From assembly GCA_002397345.1 (NCBI GenBank), contig DHAH01000022.1:1-7274 (forward strand): a stretch of 7,274 nucleotides of DNA. Direction: 5' to 3'. The translations under genes and the position numbers were made by a program. The number at the start of each line of letters is the position of its first letter. Within the stretch, counting starts at the first letter, position 1. Below the pieces are notes generated by a model, which was not told the DNA's origin, ran no database searches, and saw only the letters and a list, made by a program, of their open reading frames with translations. This stretch comes from Clostridiales bacterium UBA4959. Lineage in GTDB: Bacteria; Bacillota; Clostridia; Oscillospirales; CAG-272. Shown piece by piece: positions 1 to 6,766 of the stretch.

Positions 1-145
1 ACCAGAAATTATCAGATGTAGTCTTTTCTTCAAGCTCGGTGACCTTTACCACAAGCTCGTCGCGGTGTATCGCTCTGCCCAGTTCCTCCGCCTTTACGCG
101 GAGCTCACCCAGCTCGCGTTTTGCCTCGTCAAGTTGGATCAGCAT
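1..145 (-). CDS. prfB: Peptide chain release factor 2, N-terminal part (runs off the left edge)
   Basis: Release factor 2 recognises UGA and UAA stop codons and triggers peptide release on the ribosome. Only the first 48 codons are present, plus one base of the next. The segment starts MLIQLDEAKRELGEL and ends near ELEEKTTSDNFW. This resembles the N-terminal helical domain of RF2, where a heptad-like helix is followed by an acidic helix and a D-x-FW motif. The catalytic GGQ and SPF motifs lie outside the window. The ATG at 145-143 is the only plausible start, because an in-frame TAA lies just upstream. A ribosome-binding motif, AAAGGA, sits about 14 nt upstream, which is longer than usual. 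Many bacteria make RF2 by a programmed +1 frameshift at an in-frame UGA around codon 25; here the frame is open through that region. It follows pyk after an 85-bp gap and is probably co-transcribed with it. The family call rests on a short N-terminal match. Confidence 0.82.
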   Translation of the reverse strand, partial: MLIQLDEAKRELGELRVKAEELGRAIHRDELVVKVTELEEKTTSDNFW

Positions 146-194
146 AAAATATTATTTAGTCCTTTCAATCATTATCATCCACTTATGAGCGCCG

Positions 195-232
195 GCGTGT
201 GCCCACGCGGGTCGCCCGTTTTTTTATTTTTT
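195..232 (+). terminator. GC-rich hairpin region with a T-tract in plus orientation (possible terminator)
   Basis: In the pyk-prfB gap the plus strand can form GCGTG-TGCC-CACGC (195-208) or, alternatively, CGGG-TCG-CCCG (208-218). The second is followed directly by seven T, an A and a further T-run. That is intrinsic-terminator geometry for plus-strand transcription, yet no plus-strand gene precedes it. In the sense direction (minus strand) the A-rich run comes before the hairpin and no U-run follows, so it should not stop pyk-to-prfB transcription. It could end antisense transcripts coming out of prfB, or act as an mRNA-processing or stability hairpin. The stems are short and the loops tight. 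Confidence 0.3.
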
Positions 233-2012
233 AATCTTTGTAAACGGTTTTTGTCGGTGTAATTTGGCAGTTATCGTTCACCATGACAATGCCGCGCGCC
301 GCGTCAAGTGTCACCGATGTGCCGCTGCGCAGGATTTTTGTTGCGCCGTCCGCGCCGACGATGACAGGGATGCCCAGCGCCTGCCCCACTATCGCCGCAT
401 ACGAATCCACACCGCCGCGCTCGCATATAATCCCGCGCGCACGGCGCAGGATATGTATGATTTTTTCTGAAGCCGACGGCACCACAATGATGTCGCCCTC
501 CTTGAAGTCGTTTGGCACCACATTTTCACCCGCGCTGACGCACAGGGTGCCGCAAACCGATTCATTGCCGATACCCGTACCCGAAACCAGTATATCGCCC
601 ACTATCTGTACTTTAAGCATGTTGGTAGTGCCCGAAATGCCCAGAGGTATACCGGTGGTAATAACCACCAGATCGCCGTAACTGACCAGTTTGTGTTTAT
701 AGGTTTCTTCAACAGCGTGCGCCAACAGCTCGTCGGTATTATATTTTTCTTCGATAAGCACAGGCTCGACGCCCCACGACATATTCATATGCCTGCATAT
801 CTTGGGGTCGGGCGAACAGCCTACTATAAGCGTTTCCGGTCTGTAGCTGGACAGCATCCGCGCTGTATGACCCGATTTTGTGACGGTAATTATCGCCGCC
901 GCGAGCAAGTCGTGGGAGGTGGTGCAGGTCGCATGCGAGATCGCGCCCGTCACGCTCGAAAAGCCCTTCGGCTCGAGCGCCGCGAAGCGTTTACGGTAAT
1001 TTATCTCGCTTTCAGTACGCTTGGCGATCTTCGCCATTGTTTTAACCGCCTCAATCGGGTGCAACCCGCTGGCGGTTTCCGCCGACAGCATGATTGCGGA
1101 GGTACCGTCATAGATCGCGTTGGCGACATCGGTGATTTCGGCACGCGTCGGGCGTGGGTTATGTGTCATAGACTCGAGCATCTGTGTCGCGGTGATGACC
1201 TGCTTGCCCGCGAGGTAGCAGCGTTCGATAAGCTTTTTTTGTATGCCGGGGATTGTTTCCATCGGCACTTCCACACCCATATCGCCGCGCGCGACCATAA
1301 TGCCGTCCGCTTCGTTCAATATCTCGTCGCAGTTTTCTACACCCGCGGCATTTTCTATTTTAGCGATGATGCGAATATTATTGCAGCCCAGTTTTTCCAG
1401 CTCGTGCCGGATCTGTCGCACGTTATCAGCCGACTGTGTGAACGAAGCCGCGATAAAGTCAAAGTCGTTCTCCACGCCGAAAGCCAGATCGGCGCGGTCG
1501 CGGTCACTTAAAAAGGGTATGGACAGCTTCACTCCGGGCACATTGACGCTCTTGCGGTTTGAAATCTGACCGCCGCTTATGACTTTACAAATAATATTAG
1601 GCGCCTGCACGGACACAACGTTCAGTTCAATTAAACCGTCGTCTATGAGTATGGTGCTGCCGGGTTTCACATCACGGTGCAGATCGGGAAAGGTTATCGA
1701 TGCGCCGTTTTCGTCTCCCTCGCGTCCGTCGGTGTAAAGTGTGAAGTTCTGACCGGCGTTCAGAGTCACGCTGCCGTCTTTTATTATACCGAGCCGGATT
1801 TCCGGTCCTTTGGTGTCGAGCATCAGCGCGGTGTGCAGTCCCAGCTCTTCGCGCAGCTTTTTAATAAGCTCGATTTTTACTTTATGGTCGGGATACGCTC
1901 CGTGCGAAAAGTTAAGTCTTGCGACATCCATTCCCGCGAGCATCATGGCGCGCAGTGTTTCTTCGTTGTCGGAAGCCGGTCCGATAGTGCAGATAATTTT
2001 AGTTTTTCTCAT
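231..2012 (-). CDS. pyk: Pyruvate kinase with C-terminal PEP-utiliser mobile domain
   Basis: This cytoplasmic enzyme transfers phosphate from phosphoenolpyruvate to ADP, giving pyruvate and ATP, the last step of glycolysis. The product is 593 aa. The barrel begins KTKIICTIGPAS (residues 3-14). The N34/S36/H37 region (RLNFSHG) and the DTKGPEIR hinge to the B domain (66-73) follow. The active-site signature IIAKIENAAGV (215-225) contains the general-acid lysine K218 and metal ligand E220; MVARGDMG (239-246) contains ligand D244; and ATQMLESM lies at 275-282. E71 and the T67/K68 pair match the potassium-dependent type. Residues from about 475 to 580 form an extra PEP-utiliser mobile domain, as in 580-590-aa Bacillus-type enzymes. 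Where PEP-utilisers usually have the TSHA histidine, this protein has DSYA (Y538). The start was chosen at the ATG at 2012, where family similarity begins; AGGAAG lies 10 nt upstream inside nif3. The ATG overlaps the nif3 stop as ATGA, suggesting translational coupling. Confidence 0.96.
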   Translation of the reverse strand: MRKTKIICTIGPASDNEETLRAMMLAGMDVARLNFSHGAYPDHKVKIELIKKLREELGLHTALMLDTKGPEIRLGIIKDGSVTLNAGQNFTLYTDGREGDENGASITFPDLHRDVKPGSTILIDDGLIELNVVSVQAPNIICKVISGGQISNRKSVNVPGVKLSIPFLSDRDRADLAFGVENDFDFIAASFTQSADNVRQIRHELEKLGCNNIRIIAKIENAAGVENCDEILNEADGIMVARGDMGVEVPMETIPGIQKKLIERCYLAGKQVITATQMLESMTHNPRPTRAEITDVANAIYDGTSAIMLSAETASGLHPIEAVKTMAKIAKRTESEINYRKRFAALEPKGFSSVTGAISHATCTTSHDLLAAAIITVTKSGHTARMLSSYRPETLIVGCSPDPKICRHMNMSWGVEPVLIEEKYNTDELLAHAVEETYKHKLVSYGDLVVITTGIPLGISGTTNMLKVQIVGDILVSGTGIGNESVCGTLCVSAGENVVPNDFKEGDIIVVPSASEKIIHILRRARGIICERGGVDSYAAIVGQALGIPVIVGADGATKILRSGTSVTLDAARGIVMVNDNCQITPTKTVYKD

Positions 2013-2803
2013 TGTGGTTTTTCTTCCTGTGATAGATTTACAACCGGATTTGATTCGTGAATATCGCATTCTACCGTCAATTTATTATTGACAGTGCCAA
2101 TTTTGCGCAGATAGCGTGCAAGCACATCGCAGACCGGGCGCTCGGTAGCATAATGACCGGCGGTTATAACAGTCATGTCCCGTTCAGACGCGTTGCAGAG
2201 GTCGTTATACTGCATAGCGCCGCAGATGTAGGCGTCCGCGCCTGATTCCAGCGCCGCGCGGTACAGCGATTTGCCATCCCCGGGGCAGACCGCGATACGT
2301 TCATACCGCCGCTTTGACTGGGCATTGATCACTTCAAGTGTTGCCGCGTCCGTCACGGCGGTGACAAGATTCGTCAATTCGTTAAAATACAGCGGATTTT
2401 CCAATTTGCCGACCCGCCCGCAGGGTATGCCCTCGTCATATAGCTTTTCGGTATTTATCAGCTTTAAAAGGCGAGCAAGCGTATCGGCGGTGCCGCCGTC
2501 GGCGCAGTCGAGAGATGTGTGGAACGACAGCGCCGATATGCCGGCGCGTATCATCGACACGAGTTTTGGACTGTCGATACGCCGCAGCGGCTTGAATATC
2601 ACCGGATGGTGCGATACGATAATATCATACCCTTCCCTCACAGCGTGATTTACCACTGTATCGGTGATGTCGAGCGCGACAAGCGCGCGTTTTATCTCGC
2701 GGTCAGGGTCGGGCAGGCACATCACGCCCTCGTTATCCCAGCTCGCCGCGTTTTCCGCGGGAATCAATCCGCGGAGGGCGGTGTATATTTGTAATGTATT
2801 CAT
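2009..2803 (-). CDS. Nif3-like dinuclear metal centre hexameric protein (YqfO family)
   Basis: The 264-aa product belongs to the Nif3/YbgI/YqfO family (sometimes labelled GTP cyclohydrolase 1 type 2), which forms toroidal hexamers with a two-metal site. Its cellular role is not settled. Visible family motifs are SWDNEGV (21-27), VALDITDTVV (42-51), SHHPVIFKPL (64-73), FHTSLDCADGG (94-104), and AGHYATERP (215-223). Expected metal ligands are present: H65, H66, D99, H217 and E221. The length matches the short form, without the inserted PII-like domain found in B. subtilis YqfO. The segment CGAMQYND (194-201) departs from the more usual GD-x-x-YHD, with A196 and N200 in place of D and H. Similarity begins by about residue 5, supporting the ATG at 2803, but I see no Shine-Dalgarno motif within 15 nt. 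It lies 54 bp after trmK, a pairing conserved in Firmicutes (yqfN-yqfO), and overlaps pyk by 4 bp. Confidence 0.93.
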   Translation of the reverse strand: MNTLQIYTALRGLIPAENAASWDNEGVMCLPDPDREIKRALVALDITDTVVNHAVREGYDIIVSHHPVIFKPLRRIDSPKLVSMIRAGISALSFHTSLDCADGGTADTLARLLKLINTEKLYDEGIPCGRVGKLENPLYFNELTNLVTAVTDAATLEVINAQSKRRYERIAVCPGDGKSLYRAALESGADAYICGAMQYNDLCNASERDMTVITAGHYATERPVCDVLARYLRKIGTVNNKLTVECDIHESNPVVNLSQEEKPQ

Positions 2804-2857
2804 ATATTATTATGTGTATTTTATACCATCTGTATGAGCGGCGGGAGCTTGCCCATA

Positions 2858-3562
2858 TTATTTTACCGCCGCGCCTGAAAGTGCGCGTTTTTGTATCGAA
2901 ATCAGTTCGTGCAACAGCAGTTGTTCGTCCTGGCATTCGTGTTTTGCGTTGCGTTTAGCCGACAGCCGCGCCGCGGTCAAATTTATATGGCGATCGAGGT
3001 ATTTTTCGAACAGCGCTCCGCCACGTGCGATGATGTGTTTGCCCAGCAGGTATTCTGCCGGGGTCAGAGATTTAGAGGGTGCTTCGAGGTATTCCGCGCA
3101 AATAATTTGGTATATCCAGCCTTCCGCGGCGGCAAGCGATTCATCTTTTATGGTAAAACCCATACGGATGAGCGCGAGACGCAGCCGCTCGGGCCGCGTC
3201 ATGGGCTGCAGAATCAATCGTTTACCCTCTTTTCGAAGGAACCGCGCTTCCTCGAGGATCGAAATTATTTGCTCGCCCCCCATACCGGCAATGATAATGT
3301 CATCGGGGTTATTTTGTTCTATGCCGGAAAGACCGGAGCAATGCCGCAGCGTGATAAGCTCGGAAACGCCCTCCGCGGCGATATTTTTTTGCGCCTTGTA
3401 CAGCGGTTTTTCGTTTATGTCAGAAGCGATAACACGCCGCGCGATGTTGTTTTTAACCAGCCATATGGAGAGATACGCATGGTCGCAGCCCACGTCCGCG
3501 ACAAGGCTGCCGCGCCGGACGAAGGAAGCTATTGTGCGTAGTCTGTCGTCAAGTATAATCAT
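2858..3562 (-). CDS. trmK: tRNA (adenine(22)-N(1))-methyltransferase TrmK
   Basis: TrmK uses S-adenosylmethionine to methylate N1 of adenine 22 in the D-loop region of bacterial tRNAs. The product is 234 aa, close to the family norm. The Rossmann-fold SAM-binding motif VADVGCDHAYLSI lies at 21-33, an acidic residue after the second strand is D48 (ASDIN), and the family hallmark IAGMGG is at 91-96. ILQPMTRPERLR (117-128) matches the conserved strand and helix. The C-terminal region from about 165 is helical and charged, with a likely coiled coil, as in B. subtilis YqfN. I chose the ATG at 3562 because homologues typically begin a few residues before the DDRL/SKRL motif. An in-frame GTG at 3574 would add four residues, and neither start has a good ribosome binding site. 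Two GC hairpins precede the gene, and a nif3-family gene follows it, matching the Firmicute yqfN-yqfO arrangement. Confidence 0.94.
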   Translation of the reverse strand: MIILDDRLRTIASFVRRGSLVADVGCDHAYLSIWLVKNNIARRVIASDINEKPLYKAQKNIAAEGVSELITLRHCSGLSGIEQNNPDDIIIAGMGGEQIISILEEARFLRKEGKRLILQPMTRPERLRLALIRMGFTIKDESLAAAEGWIYQIICAEYLEAPSKSLTPAEYLLGKHIIARGGALFEKYLDRHINLTAARLSAKRNAKHECQDEQLLLHELISIQKRALSGAAVK

Positions 3563-3584
3563 TCTACCGTCCACAGCACCACAA

Positions 3585-3606
3585 GGCGGGCAGATATATG
3601 CCCGCC
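3585..3606 (-). other. 8-bp perfect GC hairpin upstream of trmK
   Basis: GGCGGGCA pairs perfectly with TGCCCGCC around a 6-nt loop. It lies in the leader just before trmK, 10-12 nt upstream of the alternative GTG and 22 nt upstream of the chosen ATG. No U-run follows on the minus strand, so it is not a canonical terminator. An mRNA-processing, stabilising or translation-modulating hairpin is more likely. The stem is seen directly; the role is inferred. Confidence 0.6.
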
Positions 3607-3618
3607 TGTTTCGATATT

Positions 3619-3638
3619 ACAGGGGGAAGACCCCCTGT
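3619..3638 (-). other. 8-bp perfect GC hairpin right after the DUF1858 gene
   Basis: ACAGGGGG pairs perfectly with CCCCCTGT around a 4-nt loop, beginning at the base after the TGA stop of the DUF1858 gene. No U-run follows in the reading direction. Together with the next hairpin 12 nt downstream, it could protect the 3' end of the small upstream message or partially terminate transcription, giving unequal expression of the small gene and trmK. Confidence 0.6.
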
Positions 3639-3839
3639 TCACTTACTTGCGAAATAAGCGTTGAGTTTTTCAACCAGCTCGTCAGCGTCAACGCCATGTA
3701 CATCACAGGCGTCGGCGATAGATTCGCCTCTCGACGCGGGGCAGCCAAGACAGTGCATTCCGATATCTAAAAAGAATTCCGCGGTTTCTATATCACAATC
3801 GAGCACGTCGCCGATGATGGTTTCTTTTGTAACTTCCAT
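3639..3839 (-). CDS. DUF1858 / hybrid-cluster-associated redox disulfide domain protein
   Basis: This complete 66-aa protein consists of a single DUF1858-type domain. Family members often carry a CxxC motif and have been called hybrid-cluster-protein-associated redox-disulfide proteins; their exact function is not established. Residues 3-26 (around VTKETIIGDVLD) form the characteristic start, followed by MHCLGCPAS (28-36) with the redox pair C30/C33. The ESIADACDVHGVDADELVEKLN segment (39-60) is the typical closing helix-turn-helix region. Two further cysteines, C15 and C45, are present. No signal peptide or membrane segment is visible, so it is likely cytoplasmic. The ATG at 3839 has a strong GGAGG at 3851-3855, 11 nt upstream. 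It is the first gene after a perfect consensus promoter. There is no hybrid-cluster protein gene nearby, so the partner is unknown. Confidence 0.88.
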   Translation of the reverse strand: MEVTKETIIGDVLDCDIETAEFFLDIGMHCLGCPASRGESIADACDVHGVDADELVEKLNAYFASK

Positions 3840-3874
3840 TTTTAAAAAATCCTCCGCTATTATATTATAGTTTT

Positions 3875-3903
3875 ATTATACTATCCAACCGTGATTTTGT
3901 CAA
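3875..3903 (-). promoter_or_regulatory. Perfect consensus sigma-A/sigma-70-type promoter
   Basis: On the minus strand, TTGACA (3903-3898) and TATAAT (3880-3875) are separated by exactly 17 bp. All 12 consensus bases match. The expected start point is near 3868, giving a leader of about 29 nt that carries the GGAGG at 3855-3851 and then the DUF1858 ATG. This promoter most likely drives the DUF1858-trmK-nif3-pyk-prfB run and separates it from mgtA. No operator overlaps it obviously, which suggests strong, housekeeping-level expression. Confidence 0.9.
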
Positions 3904-3915
3904 TACACGCCGGTG

Positions 3916-3958
3916 GGTGAGAAGTTTAATTATTTTTAAATTATTTAAACTTCTCACC
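3916..3958 (-). terminator. 14-bp perfect inverted repeat after mgtA (probable hairpin terminator)
   Basis: GGTGAGAAGTTTAA and its exact complement flank a 15-nt AT-rich loop. The repeat starts 22 nt after the mgtA stop and ends 12 bp before the -35 box of the next operon's promoter. The position suits a terminator for mgtA, but no U-run follows the stem in either direction, so it departs from the intrinsic-terminator model. It could instead be a 3'-end stabilising hairpin or an operator for the adjacent promoter. Confidence 0.5.
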
Positions 3959-3980
3959 AATTATATGTGTTTCGGGCTTG

Positions 3981-6626
3981 TTACATCCATTCTCCATACC
4001 GCTTGATATATACCTTTTTAATAAACTGCACCAGTATGAAATATCCCGTTAAAATTGCCGCCAGCCACGGGATGAACATTAACGGCAGCGGAGTCATTTC
4101 AATAAAACCCGCAATGTCAGTGAATCCTATCACAAGAGCGACGATAACTACAACAGCCGTGGACACAGCCAGCGGCAGCGAAGGTCTGCTTTTCACAAAC
4201 GGCGTTTTCGACGTACGGATCATGTGTATGACCAGCACTTGCGACACCGTACCGAGCACGAACCAGCCGCACCGGAACAAAGGCGCAAGCTCCGCTTTGT
4301 TCGCGCCGAAGAAAAACCACATAACAGCGAAGCACAGGATATCGAATATCGAACTGACAGGCCCTAAAAAAGCCATGAAGGACTTTATCGACTTTGTTTC
4401 CCATTTGCGCGGTTTTTTTATATATTCGGCGTCAACATTATCAAAGGGGATACCCATCTGCGAAAAATCAGAGAGCAGATTTTGGGTCAGTATCTGCACC
4501 GGCATCATCGGCAGGAACGGCAGGAATATACTGGCGGCTACAACCGAGATCATGTTGCCGAAGTTGCTGCTCGCCGCCATTTTAATGTATTTAATGATGT
4601 TTCCAAACGTCCGGCGTCCTTCGATGACGCCTTCCTCGAGTACCATCAAATCTTTTTTTAGCAGGATAATATCGGCTGTTTCCTTGGCAATATCCACAGC
4701 GCTGTCAACGGAGATACCCACGTCCGCCTGACGCAGCGCGGGCGCGTCGTTGATACCGTCGCCCATATAACCGACCGTATGACCGGCGGTCTGGAACGCC
4801 TTGACCACGCGCTCTTTTTGCGAGGGAGACAGCTTGGCGAACAGGTCACAGGTCTGCACCGCTTCGAGCAGCGCGGCGTCATTCATGTTTTCAACGTCTC
4901 GTCCGGTATACAGTTTTGCGGTGTTTACGCCGACTTTACTGCAAACCTTCACCGCCACTCCCTCGCTGTCGCCGGTTAAAACAACCACGCGCACCCCGTG
5001 CTCGCGAAGAGCGTTAAGCGCGGCTTTGGCGCTTTCCTTAGGCGGGTCGAGGAAACCTATAAATCCCAGCAGCACCATGTCGCGTTCATCGGCGACACTG
5101 AAGGCGCCGCTGCCTGGAACCTCATTTTTTTGCGCTACGGCAAGCATACGCAGTCCCTCGGCGTTATATTTTTCATATGTCGCGAGAGCCAAGCGACGGG
5201 CGTCCTCGTCCATCGGAATAACGCTGCCGTTCGTGTCGATAAACGACGAAATGGCGATGATTTCCTCCACCGCGCCTTTTGTGATAAGCTGCCGTTTGCC
5301 GTTTTTATCGGTTAAAACAACGCTCATCCTGCGGCGGGAAAAATCGAACGGTATCTCGTCCACGCGGTAATAGGAGTCGCGGATGTCTTCCAATCCGTTC
5401 AACGCGGCGCGGTTTATAATGGCAATATCGATGAGGTTTTTAAGCCCCGTTTGAAAATAGCTGTTGAGATAAGCGTGACGCAGGACGCGGGCATCGTCCT
5501 TGCCGTGCAGATTCATATATTTTTCGAGTATGATTTTATCTTCAGTCAGCGTTCCGGTTTTATCCGTACACAGCACATCCATTTCGCCGAAGGTCTGGAT
5601 CGCGCCGAGTGAACGGACGATAACCTTGTGCTTCGACATCGAAACGGCGCCTTTCGCCAATGTCGAGGTCATAATGACCGGCAGCATTTCGGGCGTCAAG
5701 CCCACCGCGATGCTGATGGCGAACAGCAGCGCGCTCACCCAGTCGCCTTTTGACAATCCGTTGATGAGAAGCACAACTGGCACCATAAAAAGCATCATGC
5801 GGATAAGCAGTCCGCTGACCGAGTCCACGCCGCGCTCGAAGCTGGTTTTTGACTTTCCGCCCGTCAGCGACTTCGCCATCGAGCCGAAATAGGTGTCGTT
5901 TCCGGTGGCAAGCACCATTGCCGTCGCGCTGCCGCTTATTATATTCGAACCCATGAAGCCGATGTTGCACAGATCGGTCAGCGAGTCATTGGGCTTATTC
6001 TTTATTTCGAAAAATTTTTCGACCGGATTAGATTCGCCGGTCAGCGCCGCCTGCGCGACAAAGGTATCTTTAGTAGTTAAAAACCGCACGTCAGCGGGCA
6101 GCATGTCACCCGCCGAAAGCCGCACGATATCTCCGGGCACCACTTCGTCGATCGGAATATCAATAAGCAGTCCGTCGCGCCATACATCCGCTTTGTTGGT
6201 TATCATATGCGACATTTTTTCCGCAGCGGTGTTAGAGCGTTGATTTTGAATAAACGCAACCAGGCTAGATAAAAAAACAAGCGATAATATAATTATGACC
6301 GTCATGAAATTGGGGCTTTGCGACGCTATAACATCAGTAAAATATGTGACTGCGGCGACGAGCAGCAAAATAATGTTGAACGGATTTATAACCGCTTCGC
6401 GCAGTCTGTGAAGCGTTGTGTTTTTGTTCCCTATTGTAATTACATTCTTGCCGTATTCGTCTATACGTTCTTCGGCTTCCTCGCCGGACAGCCCCAACCG
6501 CGTGGCGGATAAATTTTCAAATAATTCTTCTTGCGTCAGGAAGGCATAATTGCGGAGCTTTTTTTCTGTATCATATTTATTTTTTTGGATCTTCCTGCGC
6601 AGGCTTGCGTTTTTGATTTCATTCAT
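3981..6626 (-). CDS. mgtA: Magnesium-translocating P-type ATPase (MgtA/MgtB type, P3B)
   Basis: This integral membrane pump imports Mg2+ at the cost of ATP. The 881-aa product has every P-type landmark in order. These are an N-terminal cation ATPase domain (about 25-75), a first hydrophobic pair (81-98, 110-127), the actuator loop LTGES (195-199), membrane helices including LTPEMLP (310-316), the phosphorylation site DKTGT with D355, the nucleotide-binding KGA (450-452), TGDS (551-554), the hinge GDGINDA (622-628), and six C-terminal helices. The C-terminal region strongly resembles E. coli MgtA: KPRKWETKSIKSFM, GPVSSIFDI, GWFVLGTVSQVLVIHMIRT and the end YIKRYGEWM. This supports MgtA rather than a calcium or soft-metal ATPase. 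The ATG at 6626 follows a good AAGAGGTGAT; a TTG at 6674 would add 16 residues but has no such site. A leader with an intrinsic terminator lies upstream. No M-box or MgtC gene is seen. Confidence 0.95.
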   Translation of the reverse strand: MNEIKNASLRRKIQKNKYDTEKKLRNYAFLTQEELFENLSATRLGLSGEEAEERIDEYGKNVITIGNKNTTLHRLREAVINPFNIILLLVAAVTYFTDVIASQSPNFMTVIIILSLVFLSSLVAFIQNQRSNTAAEKMSHMITNKADVWRDGLLIDIPIDEVVPGDIVRLSAGDMLPADVRFLTTKDTFVAQAALTGESNPVEKFFEIKNKPNDSLTDLCNIGFMGSNIISGSATAMVLATGNDTYFGSMAKSLTGGKSKTSFERGVDSVSGLLIRMMLFMVPVVLLINGLSKGDWVSALLFAISIAVGLTPEMLPVIMTSTLAKGAVSMSKHKVIVRSLGAIQTFGEMDVLCTDKTGTLTEDKIILEKYMNLHGKDDARVLRHAYLNSYFQTGLKNLIDIAIINRAALNGLEDIRDSYYRVDEIPFDFSRRRMSVVLTDKNGKRQLITKGAVEEIIAISSFIDTNGSVIPMDEDARRLALATYEKYNAEGLRMLAVAQKNEVPGSGAFSVADERDMVLLGFIGFLDPPKESAKAALNALREHGVRVVVLTGDSEGVAVKVCSKVGVNTAKLYTGRDVENMNDAALLEAVQTCDLFAKLSPSQKERVVKAFQTAGHTVGYMGDGINDAPALRQADVGISVDSAVDIAKETADIILLKKDLMVLEEGVIEGRRTFGNIIKYIKMAASSNFGNMISVVAASIFLPFLPMMPVQILTQNLLSDFSQMGIPFDNVDAEYIKKPRKWETKSIKSFMAFLGPVSSIFDILCFAVMWFFFGANKAELAPLFRCGWFVLGTVSQVLVIHMIRTSKTPFVKSRPSLPLAVSTAVVVIVALVIGFTDIAGFIEMTPLPLMFIPWLAAILTGYFILVQFIKKVYIKRYGEWM

Positions 6627-6630
6627 CGGT

Positions 6631-6640
6631 ATCACCTCTT
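6631..6640 (-). promoter_or_regulatory. mgtA ribosome binding site
   Basis: AAGAGGTGAT on the minus strand is strongly complementary to the 3' end of 16S rRNA and ends 4 nt before the ATG at 6626. It decides the mgtA start in favour of this ATG over the in-frame TTG at 6674. Confidence 0.85.
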
Positions 6641-6669
6641 TATGTAATAATGAGCGAAGAGAATTTAAA

Positions 6670-6694
6670 CACAAATTACTTTTTATAATTTGTG
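6670..6694 (-). other. 9-bp AT-rich hairpin between leader terminator and mgtA
   Basis: CACAAATTA and TAATTTGTG pair perfectly around a 7-nt A-rich loop. It sits 44 nt upstream of the mgtA start and 43 nt after the leader terminator. No U-run follows. It would be present only in read-through transcripts reaching mgtA. It may shape the 5' UTR, or be a DNA-level dyad for a regulator. The pairing is seen; the function is unknown. Confidence 0.45.
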
Positions 6695-6736
6695 CTATTT
6701 AGCCGATGAAAACACAGACGGAATAATTTTCTTTTT

Positions 6737-6766
6737 AAAAAACAAAAAGCCGTCACAACAGACGGC
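6737..6766 (-). terminator. Intrinsic terminator/attenuator upstream of mgtA
   Basis: GCCGTC-TGTTGT-GACGGC forms a 6-bp stem followed by TTTTT, one G and six more T on the minus strand. This is a canonical intrinsic terminator. It lies 110 nt before mgtA and after the leader, and no intervening promoter is apparent, so transcripts must read through it to express mgtA. That is the layout of a transcription attenuator. Confidence 0.85.

Noticed and set aside
693..1511. Long plus-strand open frame of about 270 codons
   Set aside because: It lies wholly antisense to the well-supported pyk gene and has no recognisable protein motifs.
2013..2069. 19-codon N-terminal extension of pyruvate kinase
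   Set aside because: The family fold begins at MRKTKIICTIGPAS, and the extension lies within the nif3 coding region. The downstream ATG has its own AGGAAG site and an ATGA overlap.
3563..3574. GTG start four codons upstream for trmK
   Set aside because: It cannot be excluded, but homologues usually start close to the DDRL motif and no better ribosome binding site supports the GTG.
2949..3770. Long plus-strand open frame opposite trmK and the DUF1858 gene
   Set aside because: It spans two clear minus-strand genes and the hairpin gap, and its translation is low-complexity Ser/Arg-rich, typical of a shadow frame.
3967..4731. Plus-strand open frame of about 250 codons opposite mgtA
   Set aside because: It is antisense to the conserved C-terminal membrane domain and hinge of MgtA; no plausible promoter or ribosome binding site was seen.
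6627..6674. 16-codon N-terminal extension of MgtA from a TTG
   Set aside because: The extension lacks a ribosome binding site, while the ATG at 6626 has a strong one.
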